Assembly: GCA_018814265.1 (NCBI GenBank)
Contig: JAHIZU010000288.1
Location: 1 to 9,985 of the forward strand
Source: Candidatus Margulisiibacteriota bacterium
GTDB taxonomy: Bacteria > Margulisbacteria > WOR-1 > O2-12-FULL-45-9
Reading direction: 5' to 3'
DNA: 9,985 nt
Position numbers and translations under genes: made by a program. Under the pieces are notes generated by a model. That model saw only the letters and a program-made list of their open reading frames with translations. It was not told where the DNA came from and did no database searches. Numbering within the stretch: position 1 is the stretch's first letter; each line of letters begins with the position of its first letter. Below are positions 1 through 6,584 of the stretch, in pieces.

Positions 1-1293
1 AATTAACCAATCACGAAGCTTATAATTTACTTTCCACTCCCCAATACCTTGTTCAACTAACCAGTCACCAATATTTTTCAATCCTTCAGGTGAGGGTTGG
101 CCATCAAATTGGGCTGAATTAACCATTATTCCTTCGTCAACAAAGGCATCTTTCATCTCTTCCGGACTTTGAACTTTGGACGTTGGACTTATTACGACTT
201 TGGTTGGCAAATTGTGCATCCTGGCAAACTCAAAATCTCTTTGGTCGTGGGCAGGAACTGCCATCACCGCGCCAGTTCCGTATTCCATGAGCACATAATC
301 AGAAAGCCAGATAGGAATTTCTTCGTTGTTGGCTGGATTGATTGCATAAGCGCCAGTAAAAACTCCTTCTTTGGCTGTGCTTTCTTCTCTTTCATGTAAA
401 GTTTCATGCTTAACTTTTTCTTTAAACTTTTTAACACTTGCTTGATACTGTGTCCCTTCGGTGAGTTTGTCTACAAAAGGATGTTCAGGAGCCAAAACCA
501 TATAAGTTACACCGAATAAGGTATCAGGGCGAGTTGTATAAATAATTAAATCCTTGGTTTCGGATTTCGGGTTTCGGATTTTGAATTTTATTTCTACACC
601 GCAAGACCTGCCAATCCAGTTCCTCTGCATGATCTTAACTGGTTCGGGCCAGCCTTTTAGCTTCTCGATATCCTCAAGAAGCCGATCAGCATATTGAGTG
701 ATCTTCAAGAACCACTGTTCTAGGGCTTTTTCTTCAACTAGGCTGTCACAGCGCCAGCATTTTTCCTCTTTAACTTGTTCATTCGCTAAAACCGTTTGGC
801 ACTTTGGGCACCAGTTGACTTTGGCATCTTTGCGATAGGCCAGGCCTTGCTCAAAGAACTTTAGAAACAGCCATTGAGTCCATTTATAATAATCTTCTTT
901 ACAGGTTGTGACTTCGCGGCTCCAATCATAACTAATACCCAGTCGTTTTATCTGTTTTGTCATGTGAGCAATGCATTGCCTGGTCCATTCTTCAGGGTGG
1001 GTGCTGTGTTTGATGGCGGCGTTCTCCGCCGGCATGCCAAAAGCGTCCCAGCCGATCGGCTGGAGGACATTAAAGCCTTGCATTCTCTTATACCTGGCGA
1101 TCACGTCTCCGATGGCATAATTGCGGACATGTCCCATGTGAAGGTTCCCGGAAGGATAGGGGAACATTACGAGATCGTAAAACTTTTGTTTTTCAGTTTT
1201 TTCGTTTTTTGCTTCTTCAGTTTGGTTGAGCTTTTGCTTGTCCCAGGCTTGCTGCCATTTGGGTTCTAATTGTTGGGGATTATATTGGCCCAT
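1..1293 (-). CDS. leuS: Leucyl-tRNA synthetase, N-terminal 431 residues (partial, runs off left edge)
   Basis: Class I aminoacyl-tRNA synthetase that charges tRNA-Leu in the cytoplasm. The minus-strand frame is open from ATG at 1293 to the window edge. Visible in order: PYPSGNLHMGH with the HIGH-type signature HMGH at residues 52-55; a zinc-ribbon-like insertion with CPKC at 162-165 and CWRC at 179-182; the CP1 editing domain with TTRPDT at 253-258 and GTGAVMAVPAHDQRD at 339-353, where D350 corresponds to the editing-site aspartate that holds the amino acid; and KVNYKLRDW at 421-429, just before the catalytic core resumes. KMSKS and the anticodon-binding domain lie outside the window. Two loops, near residues 236-247 and 368-378, are encoded by degenerate 7-bp repeats, both in editing-domain surface positions that vary among LeuRS. 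No Shine-Dalgarno is seen; TGC-TAGAAT (an extended -10) lies 10 nt before the ATG. Divergent from the gene at 1408. Family certain, start fairly sure. Confidence 0.97.
   Translation of the reverse strand, partial: MGQYNPQQLEPKWQQAWDKQKLNQTEEAKNEKTEKQKFYDLVMFPYPSGNLHMGHVRNYAIGDVIARYKRMQGFNVLQPIGWDAFGMPAENAAIKHSTHPEEWTRQCIAHMTKQIKRLGISYDWSREVTTCKEDYYKWTQWLFLKFFEQGLAYRKDAKVNWCPKCQTVLANEQVKEEKCWRCDSLVEEKALEQWFLKITQYADRLLEDIEKLKGWPEPVKIMQRNWIGRSCGVEIKFKIRNPKSETKDLIIYTTRPDTLFGVTYMVLAPEHPFVDKLTEGTQYQASVKKFKEKVKHETLHEREESTAKEGVFTGAYAINPANNEEIPIWLSDYVLMEYGTGAVMAVPAHDQRDFEFARMHNLPTKVVISPTSKVQSPEEMKDAFVDEGIMVNSAQFDGQPSPEGLKNIGDWLVEQGIGEWKVNYKLRDWLI
163..191. repeat. Degenerate heptamer array inside leuS (4 units)
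   Basis: On the plus strand four 7-bp units follow each other: GGACTTT, GAACTTT, GGACGTT, GGACTTA (164-191). On the coding strand they give the loop around VISPTSKVQSP of LeuRS, which falls where E. coli LeuRS has a variable linker after the HDQRD motif. It keeps the frame and contains no stop. It resembles the short dispersed repeats that many candidate-phylum genomes carry; that resemblance is from memory. Confidence 0.6.
555..589. repeat. Degenerate heptamer array inside leuS (5 units)
   Basis: Five 7-bp units on the plus strand: TGGTTTC, GGATTTC, GGGTTTC, GGATTTT, GAATTTT. On the coding strand they give most of KFKIRNPKSETK, a loop between two strands of the LeuRS editing domain just before TTRPDT. 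The frame is preserved. The NPKSE-type peptide is a style of insertion I associate with dispersed micro-repeats in metagenomic genomes, which is recollection and not a search result. Confidence 0.65.
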
Positions 1294-1303
1294 ATGTTCG
1301 TTA

Positions 1304-1309
1304 ATTCTA
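1304..1309 (-). promoter_or_regulatory. Candidate extended -10 box of leuS
   Basis: Minus strand reads TGC-TAGAAT, an extended -10 with 5 of 6 matches, ending 10 nt before the leuS ATG. Transcription starting about 7 nt further would give a leader of only 3-4 nt. No convincing -35 is present. An imperfect inverted repeat with arms AAAAAT/ATTTTT (1312-1339) lies just upstream and could be an operator. Confidence 0.4.
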
Positions 1310-1380
1310 GCAAAAATGCCCGCGAAATGCGAGATTTTTGTGAAATTCCTTCCACTTTTTAACGATATATATGGTGAAGA

Positions 1381-1401
1381 ATACTTAAGAGTATCAGGAG
1401 G
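1381..1401 (+). promoter_or_regulatory. Small hairpin and strong ribosome binding site before the 1408 gene
   Basis: AGGAGG at 1396-1401 lies 6 nt before ATG 1408 and fixes that start. Directly upstream, ATACT (1381-1385) and AGTAT (1390-1394) can pair around a TAAG loop, ending 1 nt before the Shine-Dalgarno. A TATATA run at 1366-1371 could be a -10 box but has no clear -35. Confidence 0.6.
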
Positions 1402-1407
1402 AAACTT

Positions 1408-2130
1408 ATGGTTCAGGGAATAGGTCCAAGAGACCGGGCCCCATTGAAAGTTATTAACTTTGCCGCCGCCGTATTAGCCAGAAGAATAGCAGATAAAAGG
1501 AGAAGCCTGTTATCTTTGTCACAGACCCCGCCAATCGGAAGAGCTACCTATGCGACCTATCCCCACGACAATGTTGCCTTCCACGTAATAGCTGTAGAAA
1601 GGACGTTTTCCGCAGAGGCCGTAAGGAAGATGGAAGAACTATATCAGGAGATCGCACCAGCATCTTTTATTATTCAAGGGAGGAATGAAATCATTCCTGA
1701 GATCAAATTTGCGAGATTTATCGCAAAAGAAAGCAAGGCGTCTGTTTGTGAGATTTTTGTTTCACCCAACGACAAGGTTGTTTCTGATCTTGCCGGGATT
1801 GAAAATGGAGATAGTGTAAGGGCAATGGTAGCTGATTGGGCTGAATTTGCTCAGATTGATGTTCCAGGGGCATCCACCAATAGGGCACAAGCGGATATAA
1901 AATTACTAAGAGAAATAGCCAAAGACCTAAGCTGGCACAGGCTGCAAAGATCAGGGCTTAGAGGCAGGGTGGCAGTGCTGGTAAGTTCTGACCTGGCTGA
2001 AATTTTTGGCAGAGATTATCAGCCAAAACATCGATTTTCTGATGCTGAGATGCAAAGGGTTGAAGAAAGGCTTGGGGCCCGGGAATCTGATAGAGAGTTG
2101 TCTGCTGCAGAGCGGGAAAAAAACAATTAG
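1408..2130 (+). CDS. Uncharacterised protein, 240 aa (possible distant TraB/ChaN-like fold)
   Basis: I do not recognise this protein with certainty. The start at ATG 1408 is well supported by AGGAGG 6 nt upstream. There is no signal peptide or membrane segment, so it is probably cytoplasmic. Residues 56-90 run as a beta-strand (VAFHVIAV), then FSAEAVRKMEELYQEIAP, then a second strand ASFIIQ; residues 95-120 hold PEIKFARFIAKESKA before another strand; residues 157-198 hold an R..AD..LLREIAK helix and the strand RVAVLVSS. This order recalls the TraB/GumN/ChaN superfamily (strand, helix, 'P..v..E', 'R...m...i', 'v.vvvG..H'), but the hallmark Glu and the final GxxH are absent, so the link is weak inference. 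The tail from 209 is highly charged and helical. A second unknown gene follows 25 bp later on the same strand, suggesting co-transcription. Confidence 0.8.
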   Translation: MVQGIGPRDRAPLKVINFAAAVLARRIADKRRSLLSLSQTPPIGRATYATYPHDNVAFHVIAVERTFSAEAVRKMEELYQEIAPASFIIQGRNEIIPEIKFARFIAKESKASVCEIFVSPNDKVVSDLAGIENGDSVRAMVADWAEFAQIDVPGASTNRAQADIKLLREIAKDLSWHRLQRSGLRGRVAVLVSSDLAEIFGRDYQPKHRFSDAEMQRVEERLGARESDRELSAAEREKNN

Positions 2131-2155
2131 ACTGGCTATAGGATTTTGTGAGGTC

Positions 2156-2608
2156 ATGAATTATGTTCAGTTGATGGAAGAAATGGCGAATATAGATAAA
2201 GATCCGAGAAACGAAATTGCCCTAAAACGCCAGGAAGCGCTTTTGGCAACATTTTTAGTTCATTATGAGAAAATGGAAAAAGGGGAAGCCAGGTCTGCGG
2301 CTAGGGATGTTTTTGAGACCGGCATACAGGGAGGGGAGCGAATTTACAGGGAATCCTTGCTGGAAGAGCTGCAAGAGGGAAAAGAGAGAGAGAACATTAT
2401 GATAATGGGTAATTGTGTGAGGATTTTGTATGAAAAGGGCTTGGAACAAGACATAGGAATACTTAAAGGTTATCTGGAATGGCTGATTGAAAATAAGAGA
2501 TCGTTTCGGGCCTGCAGCCTGGCAAAATGGCTTTACAGGGAGGATGACCCAGATGCGGGAAAGCGGGCATATTTAAAAGAAGTAATACAGGCTCATGCCG
2601 GCTCTTAA
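2156..2608 (+). CDS. Uncharacterised helical protein, 150 aa
   Basis: Not recognised. The frame is open back to 2006, but ATG 2156 is preferred because earlier starts would overlap the preceding gene by over 100 bp. The ribosome site is poor: GAGG is only 2 nt from the ATG, and AGGA at 2140-2143 is rather far. ATG 2174 and 2183 are alternatives. The protein looks almost wholly alpha-helical, with amphipathic helices at about 20-42, 44-58, 60-75, 78-95, 98-113 and 116-127, compatible with a TPR-like or other helical-repeat fold acting in protein binding; this is inference from composition. No signal peptide or membrane segment. It lies 25 bp after the 1408 gene and ends with TAA directly against the clpC stop on the other strand; its codons for LKEVI form one arm of the shared terminator. 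Confidence 0.75.
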   Translation: MNYVQLMEEMANIDKDPRNEIALKRQEALLATFLVHYEKMEKGEARSAARDVFETGIQGGERIYRESLLEELQEGKERENIMIMGNCVRILYEKGLEQDIGILKGYLEWLIENKRSFRACSLAKWLYREDDPDAGKRAYLKEVIQAHAGS

Positions 2609-2619
2609 TTACTTCTTTT
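2575..2619. terminator. Bidirectional terminator across two abutting stop codons
   Basis: AAAAGAAGTAAT at 2575-2586 is a perfect 12-bp inverted match to ATTACTTCTTTT at 2608-2619, with a 21-nt loop that has a small inner GGC-TCAT-GCC pairing. On the plus strand the stem runs into a T-rich tract to about 2637; on the minus strand it is followed by TTTTAAAT. It thus fits a Rho-independent terminator for both the 2156 gene and clpC. The arms are A/T rich and the loop is long, so strength is uncertain. Confidence 0.6.
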
Positions 2620-5452
2620 TTTCTCTTTTTTTCGGCTTTTCTTCCTGAGCTTTTGACTTTGGTGGTTCTTCTGTTTTTGCCGGAGCAGCTTTAGAAAGCT
2701 CGCCGGTCTTTTCAAAAACAAGCTTGTCTCCTTCGGCCTCGGCCTTGATTTTGTCTCCAGGCTTAAACTTTCCTTCAATAATCTGATTGGAAAGCGGATT
2801 CTCGATTAAGCGCTGGACAGCGCGGCGTAAGGGGCGGGCGCCGAATTTTGGTTCATAGCCTTCTTTAACAATGATCGCCTCAGCCGCGTCAGTCACTTCC
2901 AGCTCCATTTCCTGGAGCTTAACCTGTTTTTGAACGTCGGCGACCATCAAACCGGCAATTTGTTTTAATTCATTTTCAGTCAAGGGGTGAAAAACAATTA
3001 TTTCGTCAATACGATTCAAAAACTCAGGCCGAAAGTCTTTTTTCATGGCATCCAAGACCGTGTCTTTCATTTTATCGTAGGTTGCTTCCCGGTCTTCTCG
3101 GGCCATGAAACCAATCGCGCCTTGTTCCACGATCATTCTCTGGCCAACGTTCGAGGTCATAATGATAACAGTGTTTTTAAAGTCAACAACGTGGCCCTTG
3201 GCATCAGTTAATCTGCCGTCTTCGAGTATCTGAAGCAGGACATTAAAAACATCCGGATGGGCTTTTTCAATTTCGTCGAACAGGATTACTGAATAAGGTT
3301 TTCGGCGGACGGCTTCTGTTAGCTTGCCGCCTTCTTCATAGCCAACATAGCCTGGAGGCGCGCCTAATAATCTGGAGACAGTGTGTTTCTCCATGAATTC
3401 AGACATGTCCATGCGGATCAGGGCGTCCTGAGTGCCGAACATGAACTCAGATAAGCGGCGGGCAACCTCGGTTTTGCCCACGCCGGTTGGTCCGGCAAAA
3501 ATAAATGAGCCAACAGGGCGGGCTGGCGGTTTTAGGCCAGCTCTGCCGCGGCGAATAGCTTGGGAAATAGCCCTGACCGCGTCATCCTGACCAATGACCC
3601 GCTTGTGCAGGTCTTCTTCCATGCGGGTCAGCTTTTCAGTTTCTGCGGCAGTCAGTTTGACCACAGGAATACCTGTCCAGTCAGAGACGATCTCAGCAAT
3701 ATCCTCTTCAGTGACCATGGCATTGCCGTGTTCAACTTCAGTTTTGTGTGTTTCTTCCAGGGTCTTAAGCTTTTTTTCCGCTTCAGTGATCTTGTCCCTG
3801 ATCTTGGCAGCTTCTTCATACTTCTGATGGCCGAGGGCGGCTTCTTTTTCGTGATAAGCTTTTTCAATGGCTCGTTTTAAACCTTGGATGTTCTTAACCG
3901 GAGAGAGCAGGCGCAGTCTGACCTTGGCCATGGCTTCATCCATTACGTCAATGGCCTTGTCCGGCAGAAACCGGTCAGAAATATAACGGTGGGATAGTGA
4001 TGCCGCGGCGATCAGGGCGGCATCAGGGATCTTGACGTTGTGATGCTCTTCGTACTTGTCGCGGATCCCTTTTAATATATCTATAGTTAAATCCACCGAA
4101 GGTTCGCTGATCAAAACCGGTTGGAATCTGCGTTCCAGAGCAGCATCTTTCTCGATATGTTTGCGATATTCGTCAAGCGTGGTCGCGCCGATAACCTGCA
4201 GTTCGCCTCTGGCCAGGGCTGGTTTTAGCATGTTGCCAGCATCAATGGCTCCTTCAGCGCCGCCGGCTCCGACCAAAGTGTGTAGCTCATCAATAAACAG
4301 GATGATCTGGCGCTTTTTAGCCAGGATCTCGTCGAGTATTTTTTTGACCCGGGCTTCAAATTCACCCCGGTATTTGGTGCCAGCGACCATGCCGCCCAGG
4401 TCCAGGGAGATGACTTGTTTGTCCCTCAGCACATCAGGCACGTCACCTTTAATAATGCGCTGGGCTAAACCTTCGATAATTGCGGTTTTTCCCACTCCCG
4501 GGTCACCCAGCAGGGCTGGGTTATTCTTGGTCCTGCGCGAAAGGATGCGCATTACCCGATCGATCTCTTTTTGCCGGTTGATGACCGGATCAAGCTTGCC
4601 TTCTTTTGCCATAGCGGTCAAGTCCCGGCCAAAACTGGCTAGGGCTGGCTTAGTTTTGCGTGGCGGGGCGCCTAAGCCTAAGCCTGGAAATCCAAACATG
4701 CCTCCGCCGCCTTGTTGTTCAAAGCCTTCTGGTGGAAATTCTTCGGGCCCGAATTCTTCTGGCGGACCGGCTTCTGAGCCAAAAGCTTTTTCTGCTTCAG
4801 CAATTATCTCTTTGGCGACCAGGTCAAAGGTAATCTTTCTTTTGTGGAGCGCCTGGGCAGCAAGGCTTTCGCCTTCGCGGATCACGCCCAGCAGAATATG
4901 CTCAGGGCCAACATAGTTGAAGCCAAGTTCGCGGGCCGCGTTATAGGCTAATTCCAGGACTTTTTTGGCGCGGGGCGAAAGGACGATCTTCTCCGGGGAA
5001 CCTTCGCCGTGGCCGATCAAAGATTCCACGTCGGAAAAAAGGTTGACCGGGTCAGCCCCGAGTTTTTGCAGGACTTTTGAGGCTAAACCTTCTTCTTTGA
5101 TCAAGGCCAGCAGGATGTGTTCCGTTCTGACATGGTCGTGGCCTAGCCTTTTTGCTTCTTCCGAGGCCAGGTGGAGGACTTTTTGTGCTTCATCTGAAAA
5201 ATAATCATAAAAACGTTCTGAGGGACGCCGCTTAAATAATGAGGCAAAGATATCCGGAAATTCAAAAAAACCTGGAAAGCCCAGCTCATCAAAACCGCCT
5301 AAGGTTCCTCCGCCCGGCATCAGGCCTTCTTCCATGGCGTGCTGGGCGCAGAGGTGCCTGGTAGTTTTTTTGCCATTAACGATCTTTGTCACGTGGACTG
5401 AGGCTGGCTGGCCGCAGACCTCGCAACGGTAGCCTTTGTTTCGTTCAGCCAT
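2609..5452 (-). CDS. clpC: ClpC-type AAA+ unfoldase with N-terminal McsA-like zinc finger
   Basis: ATP-driven unfoldase that passes substrates to the ClpP protease and can rescue aggregates. Domains in 947 residues: a CxxC-CxxH zinc finger (C10, C13, C35, H38) resembling the N-terminus of McsA; an F/G-rich linker; two Clp_N repeats at about 82-150 and 155-222; a second acidic, G/F/P-rich linker at 225-262; AAA-1 with Walker A GDPGVGKT at 316-323 and Walker B D388-E389; a UVR-like middle segment around 543-562 ([12 protein letters not shown]), the ClpC hallmark rather than the long ClpB coiled coil; AAA-2 with GPTGVGKT at 654-661, D726-E727, and the ClpP-docking loop motif IGF at 780-782; and a Lys/Glu-rich tail from 915. 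All ATPase residues seem intact. AAGGAG lies about 7 nt before ATG 5452. Follows hspR by 27 bp on the same strand, so it is probably HspR-controlled. Longer than typical ClpC (about 810-850) because of the finger, linkers and tail. Confidence 0.97.
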   Translation of the reverse strand: MAERNKGYRCEVCGQPASVHVTKIVNGKKTTRHLCAQHAMEEGLMPGGGTLGGFDELGFPGFFEFPDIFASLFKRRPSERFYDYFSDEAQKVLHLASEEAKRLGHDHVRTEHILLALIKEEGLASKVLQKLGADPVNLFSDVESLIGHGEGSPEKIVLSPRAKKVLELAYNAARELGFNYVGPEHILLGVIREGESLAAQALHKRKITFDLVAKEIIAEAEKAFGSEAGPPEEFGPEEFPPEGFEQQGGGGMFGFPGLGLGAPPRKTKPALASFGRDLTAMAKEGKLDPVINRQKEIDRVMRILSRRTKNNPALLGDPGVGKTAIIEGLAQRIIKGDVPDVLRDKQVISLDLGGMVAGTKYRGEFEARVKKILDEILAKKRQIILFIDELHTLVGAGGAEGAIDAGNMLKPALARGELQVIGATTLDEYRKHIEKDAALERRFQPVLISEPSVDLTIDILKGIRDKYEEHHNVKIPDAALIAAASLSHRYISDRFLPDKAIDVMDEAMAKVRLRLLSPVKNIQGLKRAIEKAYHEKEAALGHQKYEEAAKIRDKITEAEKKLKTLEETHKTEVEHGNAMVTEEDIAEIVSDWTGIPVVKLTAAETEKLTRMEEDLHKRVIGQDDAVRAISQAIRRGRAGLKPPARPVGSFIFAGPTGVGKTEVARRLSEFMFGTQDALIRMDMSEFMEKHTVSRLLGAPPGYVGYEEGGKLTEAVRRKPYSVILFDEIEKAHPDVFNVLLQILEDGRLTDAKGHVVDFKNTVIIMTSNVGQRMIVEQGAIGFMAREDREATYDKMKDTVLDAMKKDFRPEFLNRIDEIIVFHPLTENELKQIAGLMVADVQKQVKLQEMELEVTDAAEAIIVKEGYEPKFGARPLRRAVQRLIENPLSNQIIEGKFKPGDKIKAEAEGDKLVFEKTGELSKAAPAKTEEPPKSKAQEEKPKKREKKK

Positions 5453-5479
5453 TGTTTTTCTCCTTTTGAATTAGAACAC

Positions 5480-5776
5480 TCATTTTAGCATCTCATCAAG
5501 CATGCTTTCAACCTCGATGTGGAAACGCTCGGCCATTTTCAGCATGGCCCTGACCCCGGCCAGGGTCAATCCCCATTCAGCCATTAAAGAGTTGAGCCTT
5601 TTGATCTTGGTTAGATCATGCTGGGAGTATAGCCGATATTTTTTTTGCGTTCTCTTGGGCTGGACCAGCTCTTCTTCTTCGTAAATTCGCAAAGTGCGGG
5701 GGTGACAGCCGATAAGTTCGGCCGCCACGCTGATCGTGTAAACAGGTTTGTGGCTATCATGCAGCCAGCGATACAT
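5480..5776 (-). CDS. hspR: HspR-type MerR-family heat-shock repressor
   Basis: Short MerR-family regulator of 98 aa. The winged helix-turn-helix reads VYTISVAAELIGCHPRTLRIY at residues 12-32, then EEELVQPKRT and YRLYSQHDLTKIKRL, ending with GLTLAGVRAMLKM at 69-81. The 'ISVAAEL-G-HP-TLR-YE' and 'GL-LAGV' signatures are typical of HspR. In actinobacteria HspR represses dnaK and clpB from HAIR operators with DnaK as co-repressor; here the co-transcribed target is clpC. Residues after the HTH form a short helix, and the Cys-rich or basic tail of some HspR proteins is absent. The start at ATG 5776 has AAGGGAGG (complement of 5787-5794) about 10 nt upstream. The promoter carries a matching operator, suggesting autoregulation. 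Confidence 0.92.
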   Translation of the reverse strand: MYRWLHDSHKPVYTISVAAELIGCHPRTLRIYEEEELVQPKRTQKKYRLYSQHDLTKIKRLNSLMAEWGLTLAGVRAMLKMAERFHIEVESMLDEMLK

Positions 5777-5824
5777 GCTTAATCAGCCTCCCTTGGGTTT
5801 TTAGCTAACCTTGACATTTTTGGC

Positions 5825-5853
5825 ATTATAAACCTTGTCAATGATCTTGTCAA
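5825..5853 (-). promoter_or_regulatory. Sigma70-type promoter of hspR-clpC
   Basis: On the minus strand TTGACA (5853-5848) and TATAAT (5830-5825) are separated by exactly 17 bp, a full consensus match. Predicted start is about 5818, giving a leader of about 42 nt that contains the hspR Shine-Dalgarno. Confidence 0.85.
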
Positions 5854-5857
5854 GGTT
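5831..5857. promoter_or_regulatory. HAIR-like HspR operator
   Basis: AACCTTG-N13-CAAGGTT is a perfect inverted repeat with 7-bp arms. HAIR (CTTGAGT-N7-ACTCAAG) can be written CTTG-N13-CAAG, so the outer four bases and their spacing agree exactly, while the inner three differ. It covers the -35 box and the spacer of the hspR promoter, where a repressor would block polymerase. A further half-site AACCTTGACA lies at 5807-5816, downstream of the predicted start. Confidence 0.7.
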
Positions 5858-5895
5858 CTCAAGGAGCCTGAGAATGAACTTCTCGGCTCCTTGAG
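5858..5895. repeat. Strong hairpin in the hspR/lemA divergent region
   Basis: CTCAAGGAGCC (5858-5868) pairs with GGCTCCTTGAG (5885-5895), and after a one-base bulge GAGAA (5870-5874) pairs with TTCTC (5880-5884) around a 5-nt loop: 16 bp in all. It lies upstream of both divergent promoters, so no obvious transcript would end here. It also contains CTTGAGT (5890-5896), an exact HAIR half-site, though the opposite arm has the wrong orientation for a HAIR pair. Confidence 0.7.
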
Positions 5896-5900
5896 TTTAT

Positions 5901-5970
5901 GGAACCGAGACGCACCTCGACTTCGCTCGGTGCTGCCCTGAGCTTGCCGAAGGGTTTAGTCTCAGGTTCC
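5901..5970. repeat. Dispersed palindromic repeat (CTTCGCTC / GAGC..CGAAG core)
   Basis: Outer arms GGAACC+GAGAC (5901-5911) pair with GTCTC+GGTTCC (5959-5970, one-base bulge). Inside, CTTCGCTC (5921-5928) pairs with GAGC (5940-5943) and CGAAG (5948-5952). The core 'cttcgctcggtgctgccctg' followed by 'agcttgccgaaggg' is a sequence I remember recurring in many unrelated bacterial genomes, where it gives SASSGQHRAKS-type peptides when inserted into ORFs. That recollection needs a search. It ends 2 bp before the lemA -35 box. Confidence 0.7.
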
Positions 5971-5972
5971 AT

Positions 5973-6019
5973 TTGCAAGTGAACAATTTGCGGTATATAA
6001 TTAAATCAAAAAGGAGAGG
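5973..6019 (+). promoter_or_regulatory. lemA promoter and ribosome binding site
   Basis: TTGCAA (5973-5978), 17-bp spacer, TATAAT (5996-6001). Predicted start is near 6008, so the leader is about 20 nt and consists mainly of the ribosome site AAGGAGAGG (6011-6019), 7-10 nt before ATG 6027. Confidence 0.75.
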
Positions 6020-6026
6020 ATAATAT

Positions 6027-6575
6027 ATGTGGATCTGGGTTGTTTTGGCGGTTGTTGCGGTTTTGGTTCTTTGGGTTGTCGGGGTATTTAATCGTTTGAT
6101 AGTCTTGCGTACCCGGGTTGAGGAAGCCTGGGCTGACATTGAGGTCCAATTAAAAAGACGATATAATCTGATCCCCAATTTAGTTAATACGGTTAAAGGC
6201 TATGCTGGCCATGAAAAAGAGGTTTTTGAAAAAGTAACCCAGGCCAGGGCTTCGGCCATGGGCGCGACAGGCATGGCGGACAAGGCCCAGGCAGAGAATA
6301 TGCTATCTTCTACCTTAAAGTCCTTATTTGCGGTGGCAGAAAACTATCCTCAGCTTAAGGCCAATGAAAACTTTATGCAATTACAAAAGGAATTAACGGA
6401 TACCGAGGATAAGGTCCAGTATTCACGCCGGTTCTATAACACCAATGTCAGGGACTACAACATTAAGACCCAGACCGTGCCTTCGAACGTAATCGCCAAC
6501 ATGTTTGGTTTCAAGAAAAAGGACATGTTTGAAGCTGAAGCCGCGGCCAGAGAAGTGCCGAAGGTTCAGTTTTAA
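6027..6575 (+). CDS. lemA: LemA family membrane protein
   Basis: LemA proteins are small membrane-anchored helical proteins of unclear biochemical role, often encoded beside HtpX or TPM-domain proteins. This one has 182 aa, the usual size. A single N-terminal transmembrane segment spans about 2-22, preceded by almost no residues, so the bulk is a soluble helical bundle; in this family it usually faces outside. The signature at 28-60 (RTRVEEAWADIEVQLKRRYN, then LIPNLVNTVKGYA) is strongly conserved, as are the later ENYPQLKANENF and QYSRRFYNTNVRDYN segments at about 105-146. The start is fixed by AAGGAGAGG just upstream and the TM starting at residue 2. htpX follows on the same strand, but 187 bp of repeat DNA separates them. 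Confidence 0.96.
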   Translation: MWIWVVLAVVAVLVLWVVGVFNRLIVLRTRVEEAWADIEVQLKRRYNLIPNLVNTVKGYAGHEKEVFEKVTQARASAMGATGMADKAQAENMLSSTLKSLFAVAENYPQLKANENFMQLQKELTDTEDKVQYSRRFYNTNVRDYNIKTQTVPSNVIANMFGFKKKDMFEAEAAAREVPKVQF

Positions 6576-6584
6576 AGTTTATTA

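Noticed and set aside
874..1269. 131-codon plus-strand open frame opposite leuS
   Set aside because: Lies antisense to the HIGH-motif region of LeuRS; no recognisable domain and no ribosome site.
2006..2155. N-terminal extension of the 2156 gene
   Set aside because: Would overlap the preceding gene by 125 bp out of frame; ATG 2156 gives normal operon spacing.
4056..4916. 286-codon plus-strand open frame inside clpC
   Set aside because: Antisense to the AAA-1/linker region of a clearly conserved ClpC; Ser/Pro-rich composition typical of a shadow frame and no ribosome site.
5897..6178. 93-codon minus-strand frame covering the 5901-5970 repeat and lemA 5' end
   Set aside because: Overlaps the well-supported lemA start and promoter; its coding look comes from the repeat (SASSGQHRAKSR) and the lemA antisense strand.
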